Shown here: piece after piece, positions 36,604-47,950 of the stretch
Numbering within the stretch: the stretch's first letter is position 1
How the letters are laid out: every line of letters begins with the position of its first letter
Origin: Sipunculus nudus
Lineage: Eukaryota; Annelida; Sipuncula; Golfingiida; Sipunculidae
Direction: 5' to 3'
NCBI GenBank assembly: GCA_026874595.1
Contig: CM049313.1
Location: 31,432,008-31,496,007, forward strand
Length of the DNA stretch: 64,000 bases
Translations under genes and position numbers: made by a program
Notes under the pieces: generated by a model
Told to the model about the DNA's origin: nothing
Databases searched by the model: none
Seen by the model: the letters and a program-made list of their open reading frames with translations, nothing else

Positions 36604-37450
36604 TGTCTTTTTTATTGGGCGTTACTCGTGTTATAGCGGCCTCGCCTGGCTGCGTGTTGCACTCTCAGTTTAATCTGTACTGGTTGAACTCTCACTGTCA
36701 TGCTAGTGTAGGCTTTCTTGCATGGCTATGCAGGGCGGGCTCAGGTGTGAACCCTGACATGTATAGACACAGCATTCTTTTTCTAGATGTTTCCTGTAAA
36801 TCGTGTTTACTGTGTATCATGTTAGATTCTTTGGATTGTTCGAGAAATAGAAGGTTCTCTGCTGGAGGTGAGAAGTTATAAATAGGGTGCTGTGTTTTAG
36901 AGCCGACAGAGATTTGAGAGAATATTCCAGCAGACACAGAAGAGTGGGACCTTTTCCGATACATGCAGCAGTTAGAGATTTTCTTCAAATTTATGACAGA
37001 TTTTATGTAGTCTTCAGTTTGCCTTTCAGATCAATGCCAGGATTTCAGTTTTGTATAACAGTAGATTGATTTTGTAATTACATTGGACTGTTATTGTCCG
37101 AGAAGATTTGTGTGAACTGTTCATCCGGCTTATACATTTTAAAGGACTTATCGCTGTGACAGTGGTGGTATCCAGGTACTGTGCACTTTGTTTATTTTAC
37201 TGTGTGACTGTATTGATTTTCTGTTATACTGCTGTTATACTGTGTAATTGTATTGATTTAGTGTATTGTAATGTTAGGGTTGTTTTAAGAATATATTATA
37301 GTTATTTGTAACAAAAAAAACACTGACTTCTTTATTCATTTCCCTAGTCATTTCACACTGCCTAGTGTTACAGAATCTGATTTTTTGTCTCCATTACAAA
37401 ATTTAAGTTCATCAAGCATACGTGATCTGTTGATATTAGGTTTCGTAACA
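36604..37450 (+). repeat. Putative 5' LTR of G1
   Basis: Starts TGTC after the S array and ends AACA, with TG...CA termini, about 847 bp. A PBS-like site and gag follow. No second LTR is available for comparison, so the boundaries are inferred. Confidence 0.55.
36877..36884 (+). promoter_or_regulatory. TATA-like box in the G1 LTR
   Basis: TATAAATA about 270 bp into the putative LTR. Transcription would be expected to start near 36910. Inferred from sequence only. Confidence 0.45.
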
Positions 37451-37457
37451 AATAATT

Positions 37458-37475
37458 TTTGGGCTCATCGGGGAT
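37458..37475 (+). other. Primer-binding-site-like sequence of G1
   Basis: TTTGGGCTCATCGGGGAT resembles the tRNA-Pro type primer-binding site (TGGGGGCTCGTCCGGGAT) at 14 of 18 positions and sits just after the proposed LTR end. Confidence 0.5.
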
Positions 37476-37618
37476 GCTTAATAGTTTTTTAAATTTATGA
37501 GGCCTTGACTTGGACACATTTTTTATCATACATTGTTTACAAGATTACATATTGTTTACAATACATTGTTTACAGGATTTATCTCAGTGTTTTTTTGTTA
37601 TTGTTTTAACATCTTAAC

Positions 37619-39052
37619 ATGGCAGATTTCAAACCTGAGAAATTTGTTGATGATTCTGACCCTGATCAATTTGAACAGTTGACAAAGGAACAGTTGTTGC
37701 GTTTGGGACAACACTTAAAGCTAGGTGTGAAAAAAGCTTTGAGAAAGCCTGATATCATTGCTAAAATTATGCAAGATCTAGTTAGCAAAGGTTTAATTGA
37801 AGAGAGTGAAGTGGAAACATAAAAAAATGACAGTCTTGCTATGCAATTAGAATTTAAAAAGTTGGAAATGCAACATGAGCTAGCATTAAAAGAGTGGTTA
37901 GAACGGTTAGAAAGAGAAAGACTAGAAAAAGAAATAGAAAGAGACAGACTAGTAAAAGAAAAAAGAAATTAAGTTAAAATGACTGGAGTTAGAAAGACTT
38001 AAACTAGAACAAAGTCTAAGTGCTGCCCCAACTCACGGTTTTGATGTTACTAAACACATTAGACTTGTCCCGCCTTTTCAGGAAAAGGAGGTTGATAAAT
38101 ATTTCAAACACTTTAAGAAAGAAGCTGAAAATTTAAAATGGCCTAAGGAAAATTGGACTTTGCTGTTACAAAGTGCATTGACTGGCAAGGCTAGAGAAAT
38201 TTATATAGAGCTTTCAGTAGAAGCTGCTGCTGACTGTGACCTGGTTAAATGGTTGATCCTGAAAGGTTATGAGTAAGTTCCGGAGGCTTACCACCAGAAA
38301 TTCAGAAATCAGGAAAAGTGCAAAGAACAGACATACGTCGAATTTGCTAAGACAAAAGAGCAGTTGTTTGATCGCTGGTGTAGTTCTAAAAAAGTAATGA
38401 AAGATTATGAAAATTTGCGCCAGTTGATTTTGCTAGAAGAATTCAAGTGCTGCATAAACGCAGATGTTAAAATTTTTCTTGATGAGAAAAGTCGGGAAAT
38501 ACTTGACATTGCTGCTCAATTAGCTGATGATTATTTATTAACAAAAAAAAAAATGTCCTTTACTAGCAAATCAAACCAGTCATTCACAAACAAGAATGTA
38601 AATCAGTATGGTCAAAAGAAGTTTAAAGCGCAGTCACCCAGTACTAGTAGTCCTGGTAGCTCAACAAAGTCCATTGCTACACCTCAGTATAGCCCACTGT
38701 GTCTAAGTCCACCAAAGACCAGTCATTTGCGAAGAAAATCTGTAATTACTGCAAGAAGGAAGGTCATCTAATTTCTGACTGCTGGAAACTTGCAAATAAA
38801 CCAAATAGCAAACCTTCTGGTTTTGTTTCAAAATCTGTACATAGCATAGTACAAGAGCCAGGCTCTTTTCATGTAAATAAGGGGTACAACTCCAGTATTG
38901 ACTCTAATAAAGAGTTTGATGCTACGGAGGCCCACGTGCCGTCTGAATCCAAAGTAGAATCCGTAGCTTGCTGGGTAAAATCTCAGTTGATTCCTGCGAG
39001 GAATTTAATAAAGCTAGGTCCTTTCAAGACTCCTGCGAGGAGTATTCTTTAA
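37619..39052 (+). pseudogene. G1 gag with CCHC zinc knuckle, broken
   Basis: ATG at 37619 opens MADFKPEKFVDDSDPDQFEQ, a short helical N-terminus ending in a SAP-like region (LRKPDIIAKIMQDLV) before a stop at 37820-37822. Further frames give a charged coiled coil (37840-37970), the capsid-like segment PFQEKEVDKYFKHFKKEAE (38075-38130), and FDRWCSSKKVMKDYENLRQL (38367-38430). The CCHC knuckle CNYCKKEGHLISDC lies at 38741-38782. A linker after it repeats a short AKSFYDSCE-like motif. At least three frame breaks. Would form the particle if intact. Confidence 0.8.
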
Positions 39053-39299
39053 ATAAGGCTAAGTCCTTTTATGACTCTTGCGAGAGTATTTCAAACGAGG
39101 CCAGGTCCTCTTATGACAAACAGAAGTTTGTTTCTGCTGAGGAAAATTTCTCTAATGACTCCCATGAGGAGTTTGATTGTAAAAAGGATGTAGGTTCCTT
39201 TAAGGACTCTGAAAAAGAGTTTATGACTGACACTGTCAATGTCAGTTCTTTGTTTTATGAAGCTGAGGTAGTAGATTCCTCTCCTGACTCTGAAATGGA

Positions 39300-39665
39300 G
39301 TTATTTGAGCCATTCATACATGATGGTTTTGTATCACTTTCAAGTGATTTTCAGATTCTACCCTTTATTAGAATTTTGTGGGACACTGGTTCAGGCCAGA
39401 CCCTCATGTAAGCAGGCACTTTGCCATTTTCTAATAGGTCTTTTACTGGTGCTCATGCACTTGTTAATGGTGTGTTTTCAGACAAGCACACTTCAGTTCC
39501 ACTTCACAGGATACATTTAAAGTCAGATTTGATTTCTGGGAATATTACTGTGGGCATAAGAACTACTTTACCCTTTAAGGGAATTCAGTTGCTACTAGAC
39601 AATGATGTTGCAGGTGACAAAGTACACCCTGTACCTATAGTGACAGAAAAGCCGTCACTTGATTA
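39300..39665 (+). pseudogene. G1 aspartic protease remnant
   Basis: ILWDTGSGQTLM holds the retropepsin active-site triad DTG at 39382-39390, followed by a stop at 39411. The next frame (39421-39663) has GIRTTLPFKGIQLLLDNDVA, matching the flap-distal I-LLGND region of gypsy proteases, then a short linker toward VTRSMAKK at about 39718. Confidence 0.75.
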
Positions 39666-39879
39666 GGACACTGATCCTGAAAGTCAGGAAATTCCTGGTT
39701 TGTATTTTTCATGTGCTGTAACTAGATCTATGGCCAAGAAAAACACACATGAAGATAATGGTCCAGATAAAAACACTCTGGGAGTATCTAATGACTCACT
39801 GTACAGGATGCAGCATTTTCAAGGTCAAAACTTATCGCGGAACAGCATAAGGACCCTGATATTTCATGTTTTTTTTCCC

Positions 39880-41178
39880 AGGGCAGTTACTAAAGATGAA
39901 CTGTCACAGAACCCAGTTTGTTTCTATGTTAAAAATGGAGTGCTTATGTGTAAATGGCGACCACCTGATGTATGCGCTGATGATGAGTGGGCCATCAAAC
40001 ATCAAATAGTAATGCCCAAAAACTTTCGCAATGAAATTCTAAGCATGGCACATGAGGTTACTTTGTCTGGCCATTTAGGTATAAATAAAACTTATCAGAA
40101 AGTTTGTACACAAGTCTATTGGCCTTACCTCAGGAAAGATGTTGTACAATATTGTAAATCATGCCATACATGCCAGCTGGTAGGCAAGCCCAATCAGAAT
40201 CCTCCTAAGGCCCCTCTTAGGCCTATTCCTCTTTCGAGGATCCTTTTAGTAGGATTATTGTTGATTGTGTTGGACCACTGCCCAAAACAAAATCTGGACG
40301 TGAATACTTGCTGACAATTATGTGCGCATCTACCAGGTTCCCTGAGGCAATATCGTTGTGCAAAATTAATGCAAAAAGTGTTGTCAAAGCTCTGATCAAG
40401 TTTTTTACAAATTTTGGATTACCAAAATCCGTCCAGTCTGACCAAGGGTCTAATTTTATGTCTGGCTTATTCCAACAAGTTATGCTTGAGCTTGGTATAA
40501 AACAGTACAGCTCTAGTCATACCATCCTGAAAGTCAGGGCGCCCTCGAACATTTTTACCAGACATTAAAAAACATGATTAGGAGCTATTGCTATGACACA
40601 CAGAAAGACTGGGATGAAGGAATCCACCTATTGCTGTTTGTTATCAGAGAATCCTTTCAAGAGTCCTGGGGTTTCAGTCCCTTTGAACTAAGTTTTGGAC
40701 CCTCAGTTCACGGTCCTTTGAAACTGCTTAAAGAAAAACTCTTGTGTGAAAATCCTGATTCTCTTAGTTTACTGCAGTATGTCTCAGACTTTCACACTAA
40801 ACTATACAATGCTTGTGAGATTGCAAAGTCAAATCTAAAATCTGCACAAAGTAAAATGAAACAAAGTATGACCAGCACAATATAAGTAGGACTTTTGAGC
40901 CTGGTGAAAAGGTCCTTGCCTTACTTCCCATCCCTGACAGACCTCTGCAGGCTAGGTATTTTGGTCCTTACATTGTTGACAAGAAAGTCAGTGATTTGAA
41001 TTACATACTGTTGACACCAGATAGACGTAAGAAGAAACAACTGTGCTGTGTTAACATGTTGAAACCATATTATGACAGAAATAGCACATCAGATATTGTA
41101 CAAAATGTTACTGCTGTTAATTGTGTAAAAAGTGACCCTGACCCAGTTAAAGTAGATACTGATTGTAAGTACCACTAA
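39880..41178 (+). pseudogene. G1 integrase, broken, upstream of RT
   Basis: HHCC zinc finger at 40051-40180: H, then SGHLGINKTYQKVCTQVYWP, then CKSCHTCQ. The core follows in shifted frames: first Asp near 40258-40270 (VDCVGPLPK), second in SDQGSNFMSGLF at about 40438, and Glu with a QTLKNMIRSY tail near 40545. Then come WDEGIHLLLFVIRESFQESW and GFSPFELSFGPSVHGPL. The C-terminal module RYFGPYIVDKK ... NMLKPYY (about 40955-41070) is GPY/F-like. At least three frameshifts. Its place between protease and RT is the unusual point. Confidence 0.85.
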
Positions 41179-41199
41179 AAAACTAAGACGTGCTTAACA

Positions 41200-42375
41200 A
41201 CCTGGATGCCAAACTCTAACAGCTCACTGCACAACAACAACAAGACCTCAAGAACCTGCTGCGGAATAATGAACATTTGTTTAATGACATTCAAGTGCGA
41301 ACTAACATATTGTGCCATGACGTTGATGTTGGCAAGGCAAGAGCAGTCAAGCAGAATCCTTATAGACTGAATCAAGAAAAGCAAAAGTATCTACAGGATG
41401 AGATTCAATATTCGCTGGACAATGATTTTATTGAACCTAGTAACAGTAACTGGAGTTCACCATGTATTCTTGTGCCAAAACCTGATGGAAATTACCGTAT
41501 GTGCACAGATTATTGAAAACTGAACTCTGTCACCAAGACTGACACGTTCCCAGTTCCGAGGATCAATGATTGAGCTGGTAGAGCCGGTAGCTCCAGATAT
41601 GTCTCCCAAGTTTGACTTGCTAAAAGGATTCTGGCAAGTTCGGCTGACAGAACGATCGAAGAAGTGTCCGCATTTGTAACGCCGCAAGGACTGTACCAGT
41701 GTAAAGTTATGCCTTTTGGCATGAAGAACTTGCCAGCCACGTTCCAGCGCCTCATCCATATGGTTGTCAAGGACATTCAGGGCTGCGACGCATATATTGA
41801 TGACCTTATAGTGTATAGCGACACCTGGGAGAAACATCTGCAAATTCTTCACGACCTCTTCGAAAGACTCAGTGATAGCATGTCTGACCGTCAACTTAGT
41901 TTAATCTGAGTTTTGTCATGCACAAGTAACATTTTTGGGTCATATTGTAGGGCTGGGTCAGGTAAAACCGGTTGATGCTAAAATAAGTGCTATTTCTGCA
42001 TTTCCTAGACCAGAAAACAAAAAGCAAATAATGCGTTTTCTTGGTATGGTTGGATACTAAAGGAAGTTTTGTCCAAATTTTTCTGCTGTAGCTGAACCTT
42101 TGACTCATTTGTTAAAGAAGAAACAAAAGTTTGTATGGAATGTTCAGTGTGAAAATGAATTTCAGAATTTGAAAGCAATTCTGCAAAGTTCACTAGTTTT
42201 AGCAGCTCTAGACTTTTCTTTTCTGTAACCTTTAAGTTAGCTGTAGATGCTAGTGATACTGCTGCTGGTGCTGTGTTGTTACAAGAAGGCAATAATAGCA
42301 TAGATCATCCAATTTGTTATTTCTCAAGAAAGTTTAATGCAACCAGAAAAACTACTCCACTATTGAAAAAGAATG
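41200..42375 (+). pseudogene. G1 reverse transcriptase and truncated RNase H
   Basis: RT begins with a VKQNPYRLNQEKQKYLQDEI finger region (41349-41410), then NWSSPCILVPKPDG and YRMCTDY before a stop, then FVTPQGLYQCKVMPFGMKNL, PATFQRL and YIDDLIVYSD with the catalytic pair at 41799-41804. The thumb and tether are shifted (41940-42130). RNase H starts FKLAVDASDTAAGAVLLQEG near 42230-42290, continues HPICYFSRKFN, and is cut off at a YSTIEKE-like point, where minisatellite S begins. Confidence 0.85.
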
Positions 42376-43130
42376 TTTGTACCTCCCTTGACTGGTCTCT
42401 TTTATCTGAGAGATTTAAGTATACCTCCCTTGACTGGTCTTTTTTATCTGAGAGATTTAAGTGTACCTCCCTTGACTGGTCTTTTTTATCTGAGAGATTT
42501 AAGTGTACCTCCCTTGACTGGTCTCTTTTATCTGAGAATTTAAGTGTACCTCCCTTGACTGGTCTCTTTTATCTGAGAATTTAATTGTACCTCCCTTGAC
42601 TGGTCTCTTTTATCTGAGAGATTTAAGTGTACCTCCCTTGACTGGTCTCTTTTATCTGAGAGATTAAGTGTACCTCCCTTGACTGGTTTCTTTTATCTGA
42701 GAGATTAAAGTGTACCTCCCTTGACTGGTCTCTTTTATCTGAGAAATTAAAGTGTACCTCCCTTGACTGGTCTCTTTTATCTGAGAGATTTAAGTGTACC
42801 TCCCTTGACTGGTTTCTTTTATCTGAGAGATTAAAGTGTACCTCCCTTGACTGGTCTGTTTTATCTGAGAAATTAAAGTGTACCTCCCTTGACTGGTCTC
42901 TGTCTGAGAGATATAAGTGTACCTCCCTTGACTGGTCTCTTTTATCTGAGAGATATAAGTGTACCTCCCTTGACTGGTCTCTTTTGTCTAAGAGATATAA
43001 GTGTACCTCCCTTGACAGGTCTCTTTTATCTGAGAGATATAAGTGTACCTCCCTTGACCATTCTATGCTCACTGAGAGATGTAGGTTTACCTGACTTGAT
43101 GATTCTCTGCTTTCTCAGATAATTTATACG
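42376..43130. repeat. Minisatellite S, third block (TGTACCTCCCTTGACTGGTC)
   Basis: About 15 units of 46-48 bp: TTTTATCTGAGAGATTTAAG, TGTACCTCCCTTGACTGGTC. Units here are shorter and more uniform than in the first block, suggesting recent expansion. They start exactly where the G1 RNase H breaks off. Open frames on both strands are artefacts. Confidence 0.9.
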
Positions 43131-43238
43131 TGTGTTTGAGGATCCTGTTTCTTGTGGGTACTTCATTATTTTGTGGCCTTCTTAATGTTATGAAATGTGA
43201 CATTTATGTTTAAAACATGGAATTTTTTGTTATGTATA

Positions 43239-44420
43239 AGCGGAACCTCTTTAAGGTGGACGACTCATTACTGCAGACAACGGACAGGGGATTTCAACTC
43301 AGACTAACATTCTAAGAGTAAATGAACCTGACAAATAAGGACATGATACGCCATCTCCGATGGACACTGAACACTCACCCAAGACAACATCAAAGGCCAC
43401 CGTTACTGTTGTTCCTGAGACTGGAACACAAAGGATTGAGCAATCCCCAGTTGTTACCTTAATGCTTGTAGGTGTTCAAGTCATGGTGTGATGTGCTCAT
43501 AGGATAAACACAGCAAGGGTGAAGCGGTAAACATCTTGTCACTTTATTTCAAGGTTGATCATTCACACATTGTGTAGCTGCATATTATTCGCTCGAATGC
43601 GGGGCCATTAAAATGATTAAATGGCTGCCAATTATCTGTGCATCCCTGATTTCACCTTGCAGTATCTTACTGTAAACTAGCCACTTTGTTGTTGTAGCTG
43701 GCTGTTTGATATAAATTAATTAGTTTTGCTCAGTATATCTCAAACTGATCTGCTCAGTGTCAACCATGTGCTCGCTCCGTAGTGTAACTACCGCCATGCA
43801 CAAGCTCCTTGGGTTTTGTTTTATCTCGGGTGCCATCAAAGCAAATCAAACCAAACAACCATCATCAAAGAAAGTTTATTTAAGGCTAAAGCTACATTCA
43901 CCTATAAAAAAAGAAGGTTCCCAAGTTCTTAGCCATTACAATCTTTGAATTTTCAACGTCATCATTATTTTTGAGATTATCACATTGGGGCAGCTGAACA
44001 GGATAGTTTAGACAATGCTGCCAGGTGGCACCACACATAATTCAGGCGGGCGCTTACGCTATCTGAAAAAGTCAACCTTATTGGACTGAGTGAATCCGCG
44101 AAAAAGAGCGTACGTGCACTTGCAGAAGAATTTATGAACATTGTTTTTACGGATGATTTCATAAAACCTTCTCATTTTGTTTACTACTTGAGATAAGTAA
44201 AATAATCACAGTTTGTATATGACTAATGAATGCAAGATGTGTGCATGATCAGTTGTACATGTACATGAAACCTGATATAATACAGTAAACACGTTCTTGC
44301 AGCTGTTCGTTGTCTTTATTTATAATCCCTCAGTTATCAACCATTGTCAACCTTTACACCTCACTATAAAGGACAAAATGATCGAGTCCCTTGACTGTCC
44401 GCTTTAGACAGGTTTCACTG
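43239..44420. mobile_element. Pogo/Tc1-mariner-like element, 1182 bp, TA flanks
   Basis: The left end AGCGGAACCTCTTTAAGGTG is matched in inverse by the right end, which read inward is CAGTGAAACCTGTCTAAAGC. The two align at most positions over about 24 bp. TA stands on each side (43237-43238, 44421-44422), as expected for a TA target duplication. The superfamily is inferred from TIR style and TA. No transposase frame is clear, so it is probably non-autonomous. Confidence 0.65.
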
Positions 44421-44467
44421 TATTTAAAAACAGACAGAGAGAGACTAAAAAAGCCAATCACTTTATT

Positions 44468-46480
44468 AGCTCAGCTGACTATAAGTCACCTGAGCTCTAG
44501 TAATGGTCCTTTGCCGGCCTAAATGGGGCACATTTTGAAACTGTTGGACCTATGAATCCAAAATTTTGGATACAGTAGGATGTCCCCGAAATCTCCTACC
44601 ACACCAAAAATGGGTCAGTAGGACTTCGTTTCTTTGAGATATTAAGAAAAAAAATACATTTTCCATTAAAAACCCCTTGTTACACTTTAAGACTGCCTAA
44701 TATCAAAACCACTGATCTTTTTTTTTTATCATATTTAGGATGTATATTCTTTCATACATTTTCTATGTAAATAACAAAACTTAGGTCAGTATTGCATAAT
44801 TTGTTGAAGTTCTAAGTGGGCCCGAACATAATGCACCTTGTAAAAAATCAGGAAATATATCAGGAAATATATTTTACTCACTTAACATAAGAATTGCTGA
44901 AGCTAGAGACTTTTTTCAGGGATATAACTTCATTTAATAAAGAAAAAATTGTATACCTAAAATTAGATCTGAATATTACAAATTTTATAAGTTATCCACA
45001 TAATTATAAAGTCAGTACCTTAAATTTTGCCCAACTTTGGCCATAGCACATTTTTTCCCTGTAGCACTGTTTATTTAATTTTATTTTATAATTGTATTTG
45101 AATATGAATACAAATATTGAATAGTTATATCATGAAAATGAATATATACTAACACAGGTAAAAAGAAAGTATTTTAATGCAATTGCAAATATTTTCAAAA
45201 TGTATTCATGATTGCATTCATGAAAACATTTATAATATTATTGTATCCCCAGGAAAAGTCGGGGGATACTATGTTTTCATACCAGTCCCGCCGCCGCATA
45301 TAAACCTTGTTGGCACGATAACTCTAAATATATTTCATGAATCTTTACCAAACTTGGTATATGTATAGATATGAGTGAGAGGACGAAGCCTATTTAAAAG
45401 AAGGTCATGACCTTTACTAAGAGAGTGTCCTTGACCTTGAATAGGTCCATTTTTGGGGAAAATCACACAAATTCTTAAATATCTCAAGAAATCTTGCATG
45501 GATTGATCCAAAAATCAACTTGACCGAAGATCTTGGATAGTATTGTCATGTACCAAAAACTGGTTGTGCCACCTGTTATTCTTTTACTTGTTTTCTTGCC
45601 GTTTAATACCCCCCATCATTGCCACTTAACAGTACTGTAAGCAATATAAGTCAAAAAGTAATGGACAGATTTCTTTCATATTATGCATATACATAGACAT
45701 GGGTTATGGGATGATTTATATATAAATTGGGGTCATGACCTTTCCTATTAGAGTGGTCTTGACCTTGAATATTGCCTTATATGGTGAAAATTACACAAAA
45801 TCATTAACATCTCAATAAGGGATGCATGGATTGGTCCAAAAATCTACTACATCGAAGATCTTGGATAGTATTGTCATGTACCGGAAACAGGTTGCACCAC
45901 CTGTTATTCTTTTACTTAATTGTTTTTGTGCTGTTAAATACTCCCATCATTGCCACTTAACAGTACTGTGAGCATTATAAGTCAAAAACTAAGGAACAGA
46001 TTTCTTTCATATTATGCATATACATAGACATGGGTTATGGGATGATGTATATATAAACTGGGGTCATGACCTTTTCTGTGAGAGTGGTCTGATATTAATT
46101 GTTGTTGAAGATGGGAGGCCTATTCTTAAAGGGGGGATGGGATTAATTGTCTGGGGATACTATGGCACCTGTGGTGCCAAGAAATATCTAGTTTTAATAA
46201 TCATTTATTTCAATTATATTATTTAAAAAAAGTCTTTTCAGTTGATACTGTTAGTATTTTATAATTAAAATCATATTTGGCCAACAATTGCAATAAATTT
46301 TTAATAAATAGTTGAACTCTCATATCATTTGGGCTAGTTCTACTCTTGGGTATAGGTAACCTGTAATTATTGAATAACAGTTAACTCCTTTGTAAAATGC
46401 ATGATAATTAACATATGACTTATAACTTTAGATGTCCCCAGAATCTCCTACCATACCAAAAATTGGTTACCTTACAAGCT
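44468..46480 (+). mobile_element. Family A element A7, split by nested element C1
   Basis: The 5' hairpin is at 44468-44496 (AGCTCAGCTGACT ... AGTCACCTGAGCT). 44500-45240 follows the A1 5' part and A1 near 2350-2440. After C1, 46194-46420 continues A1 from about 2445 to 2680 (TTATTTCAATTATATTATT, GAATAACAGTTAACTCC). So A7 is older than C1. It has an internal deletion relative to A1, and its 3' end is missing at G3. Confidence 0.7.
45244..46193 (+). mobile_element. Family C element C1, complete, nested in A7
   Basis: The 5' hairpin TATCCCC ... GGGGGATA lies at 45244-45268. The 3' part has CTGGGGATA (inverse of the start) at 46151-46159, then the palindrome GGCACCTGTGGTGCC at 46164-46178, then the tail AAGAAATATCTAGTT. 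The interior contains a block of about 330 bp twice (GCATATACATAGACATGGGT near 45686 and 46016). Non-coding. Confidence 0.75.
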
Positions 46481-46510
46481 GTACGAACTGCTTAGTGTTA
46501 ACTGAGTGAA

Positions 46511-46930
46511 ATGTGTGAGTTAGGAATCACTGAGCCTATTAACAAACTTACTGACTGGGTAAATAAACTCATCATCACAGAGAAGGGAGATCCCTCCTTG
46601 AGATTATGCTTAGACCCTAAGCAATTGAAGAAATCAATTAGCCATGATCATTTCCAGACACCAACGCTTGATGAAATTGTTAGCAAGCTAAATGGGTGCA
46701 AGCTTTTCTTAATATTAAACCAGAAAGATGCTTACTGGCAGGTAGAACCTGACTCGGATAGGGCTGCACTGTGTACATTTCACACACCATTTGGCAGATT
46801 CTGTTTTAAATGAATGCCGTTTGGTATCTCGAATGCTGGTGAGATAAAACAAAAGAAAACATTCCAGATATTTGAAGATATAGAGGGTGTGTAGGTCGTA
46901 GCTGATGATATGCTCATAGCAGCTAAAGAT
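46511..46930 (+). pseudogene. Reverse transcriptase fragment of G3
   Basis: GITEPINKLTDWVNKLIITE, then SLRLCLDPKQLKKSI, HFQTPTLDEIVSKLNGCKLF, and CTFHTPFGRFCFK before a stop. The next part has MPFGISNAGE and VADD at 46898-46909, the catalytic aspartates, in a VVADDMLIA context. These are palm motifs of gypsy RT. Two in-frame stops (about 46811 and 46892). Confidence 0.82.
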
Positions 46931-47900
46931 GAGGCACATCTTCAACCATATTGGAATTTACGCGATCAGATCCATGAGGAAAATAGGCTACTGTTTGTAG
47001 GAAAGATACTCATTATTCCAGAGTCTGAGAAAGAGGACATTTTTGTCAAACTGCACAAGGGCCACCTTGGAATGGAGAAATGTAAAAGTTGTGCAGGAGA
47101 TATCATGTACTGGCCTAACATGGACAGAGGCATCATACAATTTGTGGAACACTGTACCACATGTGCCACGTACAAATGATCGAACTACAAAGATTAACTG
47201 TTGATATCACACAGCGTACTGCAAGGCCCATGGTGTAAACTTGGGGCAGATCTTTTTAACTTTAAAGGAAAATCTTACTTGGTGTTGTTGATTATTTTTC
47301 ATACTATCCAGAGAAAACAAAGTCGGATCACAAATCAGCCAAGGGAGTTATCAACGCTCTGAAACCTAAATTGCCAGACACAGCATTTCTGATGTTTTGG
47401 TGAGTGACAATATGCCCTTCCGTGATATACATTCAAAGAATTCGCCCAACAATGAGGATTCCGTATGGTTACTAGTTCCCCACCATAAGCACAATCAAAC
47501 AGATGGAGTAAAAAAATTTGTCAACTTCATGAAAACTCTATTAAGGAAAGCTTATCATGAAGGCAAGGAACTGCATATCGCTCATCTGGAATATCAGAAC
47601 ACTCTGTATATGAACTTTCTTATTCACCTACTAAGTTGCTAATAAGTCAACATCTAAATGACAAATTACTATGCTCTGATGAGTCCTTGGGGCCAAAGTT
47701 TGTTGATTCAGCTAAATCTCATTTTGCAACATCGTCAGATGAAGCAAAAATATTACTATGATCAACACGCAAGACCTTCCAAAAATCTACACATGGGTAA
47801 TAGTGTAACAGTACAGTTTGATAAAACGTGGACCCAAGCTGTAATTATTGGAGTACATGATACACCCAGATCATACTACGTCACTACAGAGTGTGGTTAA
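46931..47900 (+). pseudogene. Integrase fragment of G3
   Basis: The frame passes in phase from the RT fragment into LHKGHLGMEK, DIMYWPNMDRGIIQFVEHCT and TCATYK, the HHCC domain. The core follows broken (47270-47400), and a basic C-terminal part at 47700-47900 has QKYYYDQHARPSKNLHMGNS and VTVQFDKTW. RT and HHCC are joined near 46935 with no RNase H between them: an internal deletion. Confidence 0.78.
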
Positions 47901-47950
47901 CCTACAGGAGGAAATAGAGATTCTTAAATGCATCTCCTAATAAAGTTAAG

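Larger units (their letters stand above)
36604..42375 (+). mobile_element. Retroelement G1: gag-PR-IN-RT-RNase H (Gmr1-type order), 3'-truncated
   Basis: A Ty3/gypsy-like element with 5' LTR, primer-binding-like site, gag with CCHC knuckle, DTG protease, HHCC/DDE integrase with a GPY-like end, then RT (YIDD) and the beginning of RNase H. Integrase before RT is the arrangement described for Gmr1-like elements (established knowledge) and not for typical Ty3/gypsy. It is defective: frameshifts or stops break every domain, and RNase H stops at 42375 where minisatellite S resumes. No 3' LTR is seen. Confidence 0.82.
46495..47950 (+). mobile_element. Retroelement G3: Ty3/gypsy pol remnant in standard RT-IN order
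   Basis: RT fragment followed directly by integrase, with the RNase H region deleted. Many stops. No LTR, gag or protease recognised. It lies between the A7 remnant and B4. Confidence 0.78.

Noticed and set aside
37619-37822. Short protein MADFKPEKF... as a host gene
   Set aside because: It is the N-terminus of the G1 gag, preceded by LTR and primer-site-like sequence and followed by other gag pieces.
42376-43130. Regular units suggesting a CRISPR array
   Set aside because: Units are contiguous with no unique spacers, and the context is a eukaryotic intron.
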